DNA of 11,040 bases from Ravibacter sp964559125 (GTDB lineage Bacteria; Bacteroidota; Bacteroidia; Cytophagales; Spirosomataceae). A program made the translations under genes and the position numbers. Each line of letters opens with the position of its first letter. Within the stretch, counting starts at the first letter, position 1. The stretch spans positions 1 to 11,040 of the forward strand of contig CAZLGW010000077.1 in the NCBI GenBank assembly GCA_964559125.1, read 5' to 3'. This document shows, piece after piece, positions 1 to 6,435 of this stretch. The notes under the pieces were generated by a model. That model was given only the letters and a program-made list of their open reading frames with translations. It was not told the DNA's origin and made no database searches.

Positions 1-2
1 AA

Positions 3-1481
3 ATCAACCGGATTTCGATTCGAAAGGTTATTTACGAAGACCATTCCGCCAAGACGTTCGAACGGCCCGCCTGGACAAATCTGCTTGTTGATCTCAAAAA
101 GGCTAAGGGTAAAGCAGAACTGGTACTCTTTACCAAATGGGACCGTTTCAGCCGTAACGCGGGCGATGCTTACCAGATGATCAGTATTTTGAGAAAGCTA
201 GGGGTGGAACCGCAAGCCATCGAACAACCGTTGGATCTCTCCATCCCGGAAAACAAAATGATGCTTGCTTTTTATTTGGCGGCCCCTGAAGTTGAAAACG
301 ACAGACGCGCATTGAATACCATCTACGGTATGAGACGTGCCTTAAAGGAAGGGCGATATATGGGGCTTGCACCCATTGGCTACGTCAACCGGATTACTGA
401 ATCAGGAAGAAAGTATATTGCTTTAGACCAACCACGAGCACGGCTGTTAAAACAAGCCTTTGAAGAAGTAGCTACCGGAATCTATACGGTGGAGGAAGTT
501 CGGAAGCGAGCGGTTCGAAAAGGATTGAGATGCCCAAAAACCACTTTCTGGCGTGCGCTGGAAAACCCGGTTTATTTCGGCAAAATAGAAGTGAAAGGGT
601 TTCGGGATGAGAAAACGATGCTAGTGGACGGCCAGCACGAAGCCCTAATATCCGAAAAGCTGTTCTATGATATCCAGGATGCGATTGACGGAAAGAGAAA
701 ACGGCAGCGACCTAATGTAAAGGAGCTTTCTAATGCAGCATTTGAACTAAGAGGATTTTTAGAATGCCCTAAATGTGGCAAGATCCTAACGGCGAGTGAA
801 TCAAAAGGAAGGAGCGCTCGCTACGCCTATTACCACTGTCGGGCCTCCTGTGGTATCCGCTATCCCGCTCCGTCCGTAAATGAAGCCTTTGTCAGAGAGC
901 TTCAAAAATTCAAACCCCGAAAAGCAACTGTTAATCTATTCCGGGAATTGGTCGTCAACGAATTTTCCGACCAAATAAAAAATCAGCAAAAAGAAAAGAA
1001 GCTGGTTCTCGAAGAAATTCAAAAACAGAACGACCGACTGACTAAGGCCAGGGAATTGCTACTCTCCTCTATTTTGGATGGAAAAGAATACAAGATCATC
1101 AAGACCGAGGCAGAAGAACAACTGTTGAAGCTGGAAGCGCGATTGATTGACGCTACTAACCAGCGGCAGAATTCAATCGACGTGGAATCTATGGTCGAAA
1201 AAGCCCTTTCTACCCTCTCTAACCTGGATGAAACGTACCAAAAAGCCGACGTCAACCAAAAGCGGGAGATCATCGGTTCGATATACCCCGAAAAACTCGT
1301 ATTCTCAGAAAATAATTATCGAACCGGAAAAATCAACGAAGTCGCGGCACTTATCTACCACATTAACAGCACCTTACCTAGCAAAAAAACCGGAACTTCC
1401 GATGAAAATTCATCAAAGTTCCGGCTTGTACCGGGGACGGGAATCGAACCCGTACGGGCGTTGCGGCCCACAGGATTTTAA
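3..1481 (+). CDS. Large serine recombinase / integrase, 5'-truncated by the window edge
   Basis: The frame is open from the first in-frame codon at base 3, so the Met at 177 is internal and not the start. The visible part is 492 residues. It begins inside the resolvase-type catalytic domain: the motif KWDRFSRN (residues 45-52 of the visible part) carries the two conserved arginines that activate the scissile phosphate. The catalytic Ser and perhaps 30-40 N-terminal residues lie off the window. Next come the conserved EQPLDLSIPENKMMLAFYL segment, a DNA-binding recombinase domain (about 115-235), a zinc ribbon (CPKC at 255-258, HC at 278-279, C at 283) and a charged coiled-coil stretch (about 325-400), the usual order for large serine recombinases. 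Such enzymes insert or excise mobile elements by double-strand exchange at att sites. The last 30 or so residues are odd: they are encoded by the complement of the tRNA-Leu terminator and tRNA-Leu itself. The region is AT-richer than ileS, which fits acquisition by transfer. The family call is secure; the element it moves is unseen. Confidence 0.9.
   Translation: MNRISIRKVIYEDHSAKTFERPAWTNLLVDLKKAKGKAELVLFTKWDRFSRNAGDAYQMISILRKLGVEPQAIEQPLDLSIPENKMMLAFYLAAPEVENDRRALNTIYGMRRALKEGRYMGLAPIGYVNRITESGRKYIALDQPRARLLKQAFEEVATGIYTVEEVRKRAVRKGLRCPKTTFWRALENPVYFGKIEVKGFRDEKTMLVDGQHEALISEKLFYDIQDAIDGKRKRQRPNVKELSNAAFELRGFLECPKCGKILTASESKGRSARYAYYHCRASCGIRYPAPSVNEAFVRELQKFKPRKATVNLFRELVVNEFSDQIKNQQKEKKLVLEEIQKQNDRLTKARELLLSSILDGKEYKIIKTEAEEQLLKLEARLIDATNQRQNSIDVESMVEKALSTLSNLDETYQKADVNQKREIIGSIYPEKLVFSENNYRTGKINEVAALIYHINSTLPSKKTGTSDENSSKFRLVPGTGIEPVRALRPTGF
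1383..1424 (-). terminator. Rho-independent terminator of tRNA-Leu, inside the recombinase 3' end
   Basis: On the minus strand, 4 bases after the tRNA-Leu 3' end, a 9-bp stem (1416-1424 with 1390-1398) is extended by an inner GATGAA/TTCATC pairing (1401-1414) and followed by seven T residues (complement of 1383-1389). This is a textbook intrinsic terminator for the tRNA. It lies inside the recombinase coding frame on the other strand. Confidence 0.8.
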
Positions 1482-1514
1482 GTCCTGCGTGTCTACCAGT
1501 TCCACCACCCCGGC
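1429..1514 (-). tRNA. tRNA-Leu(UAA)
   Basis: Reading the minus strand from 1514, the gene folds into a full class II tRNA of 86 nt. It has acceptor arms GCCGGGG and CCCCGGT, where the G1-U72 wobble is also found in E. coli tRNA-Leu(UAA). The D-arm contains TGGTAGAC. The anticodon stem is CAGGA/TCCTG with loop CTTAAAA, giving anticodon UAA. A variable arm pairs GGGC with GCCC, the T-arm is ACGGG-TTCGATT-CCCGT, and the discriminator is A. CCA is not encoded. The long variable arm and the anticodon make leucine identity firm. The gene follows tRNA-Gly but is separated from it by a terminator. No strong promoter was found in the 51-base gap, so transcription may come by read-through. Its 3' half overlaps the end of the convergent recombinase frame, making it the probable integration target. 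Confidence 0.96.
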
Positions 1515-1532
1515 TCCTCCCCTCGTTAGGGT

Positions 1533-1563
1533 CAGAAAAGAAAAGCACCGTTTCCGGTGCTTT
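1533..1563 (-). terminator. Rho-independent terminator after tRNA-Gly
   Basis: On the minus strand, just after tRNA-Gly, AAGCACCG pairs with CGGTGCTT around a GAAA tetraloop (1543-1562; a further A-T pair extends the stem). It is followed by TTTCTTTTC. The perfect stem, stable tetraloop and T-rich tail support an intrinsic terminator between the two tRNA genes. It is probably leaky if tRNA-Leu depends on the same promoter. Confidence 0.75.
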
Positions 1564-1565
1564 CG

Positions 1566-1638
1566 AGCAGAAGACGGGGTTCGAACCCGCGACCTCGACC
1601 TTGGCAAGGTCGCGCTCTACCAGCTGAGCTACTTCTGC
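1566..1638 (-). tRNA. tRNA-Gly(GCC)
   Basis: The minus strand from 1638 gives a 73-nt cloverleaf. Acceptor arms are GCAGAAG and CTTCTGC. The D-arm is GCTC-AGCTGGTA-GAGC. The anticodon stem is CGACC/GGTCG with loop TTGCCAA, giving anticodon GCC. The T-arm is GCGGG-TTCGAAC-CCCGT. The discriminator is U, as is usual for glycine tRNAs. CCA is not encoded. It is the first gene of a two-tRNA cluster with its own promoter about 48 bases upstream and a terminator directly downstream. Confidence 0.97.
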
Positions 1639-1685
1639 GGCCTGACGAAGTTTCTCTGGAAAAGTATCTTCGTCGAATGTGGATG

Positions 1686-1716
1686 CAAATGTACCCGGTT
1701 AGATTATTCGGCGCAA
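1686..1716 (-). promoter_or_regulatory. Bacteroidota-type promoter of the tRNA-Gly / tRNA-Leu cluster
   Basis: On the minus strand a TTG (complement of 1714-1716) stands exactly 20 bases before TACATTTG (complement of 1686-1693), a perfect match to the phylum's -33 TTG / -7 TAnnTTTG pattern. Transcription would start near 1680, about 40 bases before tRNA-Gly. Confidence 0.75.
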
Positions 1717-1960
1717 GCATCCGCAATATTTTTTTTCGCTTTCTTTCATCTCAGCAGGCTTTCTTCCGCCCCGGCAAAACAACGGAATACCGGCACAGCT
1801 TAAAAGAAGGGCATCAACCTCCTCCCCTAACCTTTTCATTGCCAATCCATTCCACGAAAACTACAAATCTGTCTCTTCAGGGCGATGATCCCGGCAATAA
1901 TTTATTGACGCTACTTCCTTCCTATGCCATTTAAACAGCAACCTTTATCTCAAATTTGCT

Positions 1961-1968
1961 TAATTTTG
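1961..1968 (+). promoter_or_regulatory. Candidate -7 element for ileS
   Basis: TAATTTTG matches the Bacteroidota -7 consensus TAnnTTTG and sits 68 bases before the ATG of ileS. No TTG is found 19-21 bases upstream, so only half of the promoter pattern is present. This makes it a weak call. Confidence 0.4.
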
Positions 1969-2035
1969 CGCTCCCAAAAAGAAGTCATATTCCTGGCTTC
2001 CAACTAAGCGCGACAGGGGATCGCCCGTGTTAAAG

Positions 2036-5000
2036 ATGAGTTACAAAGAATATAAAGGGCTGCATTACGCTCAGCTGGGCGAAGAAGTCCTCGCCTTCTG
2101 GAAGGAGCATAAGGTTTTTGAAAGATCTGTTGACTTACGCAACAACGCACCTTCCTTCACTTTTTATGAAGGTCCCCCTTCTGCCAACGGTACCCCGGGG
2201 ATACACCACGTAATGGCCCGTACGATCAAGGATATCTTCTGCCGCTATAAAACGCTTCAGGGGTTCCAGGTCAAACGGAAAGGCGGATGGGATACACACG
2301 GGCTGCCGGTAGAGCTGCAGGTGGAAAAAGAGCTGGGCATTACCAAGGAAGATATTGGCAAAACAATAAGCGTAGAAGAGTATAATGCCAAATGCCGCGA
2401 GGCCGTCATGCGCTTCACCGACCAATGGCAGGAGATGACCGACCTGATGGGATACTGGGTTGATATGGAGAATCCGTATGTGACCTACCACAACGAGTAC
2501 ATCGAAAGCATCTGGCACCTGCTCAAAAAACTACACGAAAAAGGGCTTCTGTATAAGGGCTACACCATTCAGCCTTATTCTCCGGCCGCAGGCACAGGCC
2601 TATCGTCGCATGAGCTCAACATGCCGGGAACCTATAAAAATGTAAAGGACACCACCATAGTGGCCATGTTCAGGGTCTCCGAAAACGACACACTGCCTGC
2701 GTCTGACTGGGGCCCGAACTACTTCCTGGCCTGGACGACCACTCCCTGGACCCTTCCGGCCAACTCTGCCCTCACCGTAGGCGCCAATATTACCTATGCA
2801 GTGGTTAAGACTTTTAATCCCTACCTGCATACCCCTGTCCATGTAATCCTGGCCAAAGATCTGGTAGGCAAATACTTCAGCGAAAAAGGACGGGATAACG
2901 GCTTCGACACCTACCGGGAATCCGACAAGAAGGTGCTTCCCTGGAGCATCGTGGCGGAGTTTAAAGGAAGTGATCTCAAAGGGATCGGGTATGAGCAATT
3001 GCTCCCTTATGTTCAGCCATCAAAACCGGCCTTCCGTGTGATCACCGGCGATTTCGTGACCACTGAAGACGGTACCGGGATCGTCCATACCGCCCCTACC
3101 TTCGGCGCCGACGACTTCAGGGTGGCACAGACCAATGGTATTCCTGCCATCCTCGTAGAAGATGAGCTGGGCAAAGAAGCTCCTATCGTCGACCGGCAGG
3201 GACGTTTTGTAAGAGAAATAGGCGAATTCGGGGGTAGGTTCGTCAAGCCTGAATACTATCCGCAGGAGGTCCAGGATCAGCCCGATTTCAAACCTACCGA
3301 CGTGCTCATCGCCATCAAGCTCAAGGAGGAAGGCAAAGCATTCAGGGTAGAGAAATACGAACACACCTATCCGCACTGCTGGCGGACAGACAAGCCTGTT
3401 CTCTACTACCCGCTCGACAGCTGGTTTATAAGGACCACTGCCGTCAGGGAAAGGCTAACAGAACTGAATAAATCGATCAACTGGCACCCCGAAAGTACCG
3501 GAACCGGCCGCTTCGGCAACTGGCTGGAAAACCTGGTCGACTGGAATTTAAGCCGCAGCCGCTACTGGGGAACCCCTCTGCCTATCTGGAGGGCTGAGGA
3601 CGGTGATGAAATATGCATCGGCTCGGTCGGCGAACTGAAAGAGAACATACGGAAGGCCAACGAATCAGGCATCCTTACGCCTGACCAGGTATCTTTCAAC
3701 GAAACCTATCTCGCCCAGCTTGACGCCGGCAATTTCGACCTGCACCGGCCTTACGTCGACAGGATCTTCCTGGTTTCCGGGAAAGGGAAAGTTATGTTCA
3801 GGGAACCCGATCTTATCGACGTCTGGTTTGATTCGGGCGCCATGCCCTATGCCCAATGGCATTATCCCTTTGAAAACAACGAGACTTTCGACCATAGCTT
3901 CCCGGCCGACTTTATCTCCGAAGGCGTTGACCAGACACGCGGATGGTTCTTTACGCTTCATGCCATTGCGGGAATGCTGTTCGATTCGGTAGCATTTAAA
4001 AACGTAGTTTCGACAGGGCTCGTCCTGGACAAAAACGGCAATAAAATGTCGAAGCGCCTTGGCAATGCCGTCGATCCGTTCAAAACGCTGGCTGAATTCG
4101 GGCCGGATGCCACGCGGTGGTATATGATCACCAATGCCGAACCCTGGGATAACCTCAAATTCAACCAGGACGGTATTACGGAGGTACAGCGCAAGTTTTT
4201 CGGAACACTCTTCAACACCTATAACTTCTTCGCGCTTTATGCTAACCTGGATGGCTATAACCATCATATCACAGACAGCGGCGAAGGAGTCGCCACTGAG
4301 CTGGACAAATGGATTCTCTCCAGGCTGAATACGCTTGTAAGGGAGGTTGGCGAGCAGTTCGACGACTATAACCCGACCAAAGCCGGGCGTCTTGTGCAGG
4401 AATTCGTAACGGAGCATTTGTCCAACTGGTACGTACGGCTGAACCGCCGGAGGTTCTGGACGGGCGGATCGGCAACCGGAGCACTTACACCCGACAAAAT
4501 ATCGGCCTACACCACTTTGCACAAATGCCTTGTCACAGTGTCGCAGCTAATGGCACCGATAGCACCGTTTTTTGCAGAATGGCTTTTCAGGAACCTGTCT
4601 TCTACAAGCCTTTCGGTACACCTTACAGACTGGCCGGAAGATCAGGCGGAAGCTATGGCCCCTGAGCTGGAGAAATCAATGGAGCTGGCCCAGCGCATCA
4701 GTTCGCTGGTGCATTCGCTCCGGAAGAGCCATAAGCTGAAAGTACGCCAGCCCCTGTCGAGGATACTGGTCCCTGTGCTCAGCCAGGCAACCAGGCAGCA
4801 GATCGAAACAGTTGTCCCCATTATCCTGACCGAAGTAAACGTTAAGAGCGTCGAATTTATCGATGACGACTCCGGTGTACTCAAGAAGCGCATCAAACCT
4901 AACTTCAAAACGCTGGGGCCCAAATTCGGGCCGAAGATGAAAGATATCGCCGCCCTTATCTCCGGGTTCGGGGCAAACGACATCAGGACGCTCGAAAAAG

Positions 5001-5413
5001 ACGGCAGCTATCCTTTGAAAATCGGAGAGGAGCCATTCTCCATTAGCCTGGCAGATGTTGAAATTACCACCGAAGACGTACCCGGCTGGTCTGTCGCTGC
5101 CGATGCCTCTGTGACGGTAGCCCTCGACATCACCGTGACGGATGAGCTCAGGGGAGAAGGGATTGCCCGTGATTTTGTCAACCGTATACAAAACCTGAGA
5201 AAAGACTCCGGCTTCGAGGTGACTGACAAGATCCATATTTCGCTTGTCGACAACAGCCCGCTTCTTACCGAATCACTCAGGGTCAACAAACCCTATATCT
5301 GCCAGGAAGTACAGGCCGTCGACCTGCAATTCCTGAGCCGGCCCAACGGGGAGCCGGTAGCCGAAATCGAAATGGATGAGTTTCTTTTACAGGTAATTGT
5401 AAAAGTGGTTTAG
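2036..5413 (+). CDS. ileS: Isoleucyl-tRNA synthetase, type 2 (IleRS2-like)
   Basis: Cytoplasmic class I synthetase that charges tRNA-Ile with isoleucine. The product has 1125 residues, longer than the roughly 930 of E. coli-type IleRS1 and as expected for the long type 2 form. In order: first Rossmann half with GPPSANG and the class I signature, here GIHH (55-58) in place of HxGH; CP1 editing domain with WTTTPWTLPAN (from 233) and HTAPTFGADDF (from 351), which clears Val-tRNA-Ile; second Rossmann half with DVWFDSG and KMSKR (670-674); helical anticodon-binding domain starting about 757 (DKWILSRLNTLV); and a C-terminal extension ending in a GEGIARDFVNRIQNLRKDSGF stretch shared by long IleRS proteins. 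I chose the ATG at 2036 because the product then begins MSYKEYKG as in relatives. A GTG at 2027, in frame, would add three residues. There is no clear Shine-Dalgarno. ynfA follows after 22 bases. Confidence 0.97.
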   Translation: MSYKEYKGLHYAQLGEEVLAFWKEHKVFERSVDLRNNAPSFTFYEGPPSANGTPGIHHVMARTIKDIFCRYKTLQGFQVKRKGGWDTHGLPVELQVEKELGITKEDIGKTISVEEYNAKCREAVMRFTDQWQEMTDLMGYWVDMENPYVTYHNEYIESIWHLLKKLHEKGLLYKGYTIQPYSPAAGTGLSSHELNMPGTYKNVKDTTIVAMFRVSENDTLPASDWGPNYFLAWTTTPWTLPANSALTVGANITYAVVKTFNPYLHTPVHVILAKDLVGKYFSEKGRDNGFDTYRESDKKVLPWSIVAEFKGSDLKGIGYEQLLPYVQPSKPAFRVITGDFVTTEDGTGIVHTAPTFGADDFRVAQTNGIPAILVEDELGKEAPIVDRQGRFVREIGEFGGRFVKPEYYPQEVQDQPDFKPTDVLIAIKLKEEGKAFRVEKYEHTYPHCWRTDKPVLYYPLDSWFIRTTAVRERLTELNKSINWHPESTGTGRFGNWLENLVDWNLSRSRYWGTPLPIWRAEDGDEICIGSVGELKENIRKANESGILTPDQVSFNETYLAQLDAGNFDLHRPYVDRIFLVSGKGKVMFREPDLIDVWFDSGAMPYAQWHYPFENNETFDHSFPADFISEGVDQTRGWFFTLHAIAGMLFDSVAFKNVVSTGLVLDKNGNKMSKRLGNAVDPFKTLAEFGPDATRWYMITNAEPWDNLKFNQDGITEVQRKFFGTLFNTYNFFALYANLDGYNHHITDSGEGVATELDKWILSRLNTLVREVGEQFDDYNPTKAGRLVQEFVTEHLSNWYVRLNRRRFWTGGSATGALTPDKISAYTTLHKCLVTVSQLMAPIAPFFAEWLFRNLSSTSLSVHLTDWPEDQAEAMAPELEKSMELAQRISSLVHSLRKSHKLKVRQPLSRILVPVLSQATRQQIETVVPIILTEVNVKSVEFIDDDSGVLKKRIKPNFKTLGPKFGPKMKDIAALISGFGANDIRTLEKDGSYPLKIGEEPFSISLADVEITTEDVPGWSVAADASVTVALDITVTDELRGEGIARDFVNRIQNLRKDSGFEVTDKIHISLVDNSPLLTESLRVNKPYICQEVQAVDLQFLSRPNGEPVAEIEMDEFLLQVIVKVV

Positions 5414-5435
5414 GTCATTTTTCCGTGTCAGCAAC

Positions 5436-5765
5436 ATGGTAGCACTTAAATCCGTACTTGTTTTTATACTTGCCGGGCTTTGCGAAATCGGAGGCGGCTA
5501 CCTGGTATGGATGTGGCTGAAGGAAGACAAACCCTGGTGGTATGGCTTGTGCGGCGCAGTTATTCTGGCGCTGTACGGGGTGGTGGCTACCTGGCAACCT
5601 TCGGATTTCGGAAGAGTCTACGCTACTTACGGAGGATTCTTCATTGTGATGTCAATCCTCTGGTCTATGAAGTTTGATAATTTTTCTCCCGACAAATATG
5701 ACATTGTGGGAGCTTTGATAGCGCTTCTGGGAGTTTGCATTATTTACTACGCTCCCAGAAGCTGA
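5436..5765 (+). CDS. ynfA: YnfA-family (UPF0060) small inner-membrane protein
   Basis: 109 residues, the normal family length, with four predicted membrane helices at about 4-27, 35-52, 62-78 and 88-105. The family hallmarks are present: a buried Glu in helix 1 (E17, within LCEIGGGYLVW), the tryptophan-rich first loop (KPWWYG), and the GRVYATYGG motif at 59-67 before helix 3. The family resembles the small multidrug resistance (SMR) and drug/metabolite transporter fold. Some members have been linked to drug efflux, but the natural substrate is not settled, so a transport role here is inference. The gene begins 22 bases after ileS on the same strand without an obvious promoter of its own, so it is probably cotranscribed. 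Its last codons form half of an 11-bp inverted repeat facing the convergent nitroreductase gene. Confidence 0.92.
   Translation: MVALKSVLVFILAGLCEIGGGYLVWMWLKEDKPWWYGLCGAVILALYGVVATWQPSDFGRVYATYGGFFIVMSILWSMKFDNFSPDKYDIVGALIALLGVCIIYYAPRS
5723..5762. terminator. Possible bidirectional stem-loop between ynfA and the nitroreductase gene
   Basis: A perfect 11-bp inverted repeat, GCTTCTGGGAG (5723-5733) and CTCCCAGAAGC (5752-5762), with an 18-base loop, occupies the last codons of ynfA. It starts 12 bases past the stop of the convergent gene. Neither side has a proper T-run after the stem, so it may act as an mRNA 3' end or barrier rather than as a standard intrinsic terminator. Confidence 0.4.
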
Positions 5766-5774
5766 CAAAAAGGC

Positions 5775-6347
5775 TCAGGCGTCCACCCAGATCACTTTTT
5801 CTTCTACAGGATTACGCCTTGCCGGTATGTCCGGGGCATTATGGTATCCCAGGTAAAACAGCCCTATATTCTTCTGGCCGGGAGGCAGGTTGAGGAATTC
5901 TGCAAGCGGCTCCAGCGCACTTCCCGGCGTACTCCAGTATCCCCCGATCCCGCGTTCCCACGCCGAAAGCCATATATTCTGCACGGCAGTTGCTGTAGCT
6001 GCAATCTCTTCCCATTCAGGCACCAGGTCGGGGTGCAGCTCTACATTGATCGCCAGTACCGCACCGGCTTTGAGGATCTTATCGCGTGTTACATCGTACT
6101 TGACCTGCGAAAACGAAGCCGGACTTGTGGTAGCGCGGTAATTCTCAGCCATAAAATCAGCCAGGCTCTTCAGACCGTCGCCGGTGAATACGGTAAAACG
6201 CCATGGCTGGGTCAGCCTGTGGGTAGGTGCATGATTGGCATTTTCCAAAAGCTCGAGTATGGTTTCCTTTGGTATGGGCTTGCTGATGTAGCTGGGAGGG
6301 AAAATACTTCTTCTGGAACGGATCAGTAAATCTGATGATAGCGACAT
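5775..6347 (-). CDS. Nitroreductase family protein (YdjA-like, FMN-dependent)
   Basis: 190 residues, typical of the short single-domain nitroreductases of the YdjA type. It has the FMN phosphate-binding N-terminal motif SRRS (11-14), the APTHRLTQPWRF segment (40-51), which corresponds to the family's AP-H---QPW-F signature, and the GIGGYWST segment (133-140) close to the flavin. Such enzymes are cytoplasmic homodimeric flavoproteins that pass electrons from NAD(P)H to nitroaromatics, quinones or related acceptors. The physiological substrate cannot be told from sequence. The gene is convergent with ynfA (9 bases apart) and lies downstream of sdhB on the same strand, separated by a strong terminator, so it is probably its own transcription unit or is reached by read-through. 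The ATG at 6347 is the only sensible start. Confidence 0.9.
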   Translation of the reverse strand: MSLSSDLLIRSRRSIFPPSYISKPIPKETILELLENANHAPTHRLTQPWRFTVFTGDGLKSLADFMAENYRATTSPASFSQVKYDVTRDKILKAGAVLAINVELHPDLVPEWEEIAATATAVQNIWLSAWERGIGGYWSTPGSALEPLAEFLNLPPGQKNIGLFYLGYHNAPDIPARRNPVEEKVIWVDA

Positions 6348-6357
6348 AATATTGGGA

Positions 6358-6402
6358 ATAAAATAAAAATACCTTCAGCGCAAAGGTAAGCGCTGAAGGT
6401 AT
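6358..6402 (-). terminator. Rho-independent terminator of the sdhCAB operon
   Basis: A perfect 13-bp stem, ATACCTTCAGCGC (6369-6381) with GCGCTGAAGGTAT (6390-6402), has an 8-base loop. On the minus strand it is followed by a T-rich tract, TTTTTATTTTATT. It begins 33 bases after the sdhB stop and ends just before the nitroreductase start. Its loop and the adjoining stem base spell TACCTTTG on the minus strand. Confidence 0.85.
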
Positions 6403-6435
6403 AACTTTTATCCTTTATTCTTTGTTCCGTCTCTG

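Larger units (their letters stand above)
1639..2035. other. Intergenic region between the tRNA cluster and ileS
   Basis: This stretch of about 400 bases holds no credible gene. It contains the tRNA-Gly promoter near its left end and a candidate ileS promoter near its right end. The open frames crossing it are continuations of translated tRNA sequence and show no protein-like composition. No riboswitch or T-box-like structure before ileS was recognised. Confidence 0.6.

Noticed and set aside
1413..1726. Minus-strand open frames of 64 codons each over the tRNA genes
   Set aside because: They are the tRNA sequences themselves read as protein (e.g. VVELVDTQDLKSCG). The cloverleaf structures explain the sequence fully.
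1147..1934. Plus-strand open frames of 218 and 125 codons across the tRNA genes
   Set aside because: They translate the complements of tRNA-Leu and tRNA-Gly (peptides like GRESNPYGRCGPQDF), a well-known source of false proteins, and continue into non-coding sequence.
2027..2035. GTG start of ileS three codons upstream
   Set aside because: The ATG at 2036 gives the N-terminus expected for relatives, and nothing in the sequence favours GTG. The difference is only three residues.
3665..4522. 285-codon minus-strand frame inside ileS
   Set aside because: It is fully antisense to the conserved catalytic half of IleRS, with no recognisable domain. It is a shadow of biased codon use.
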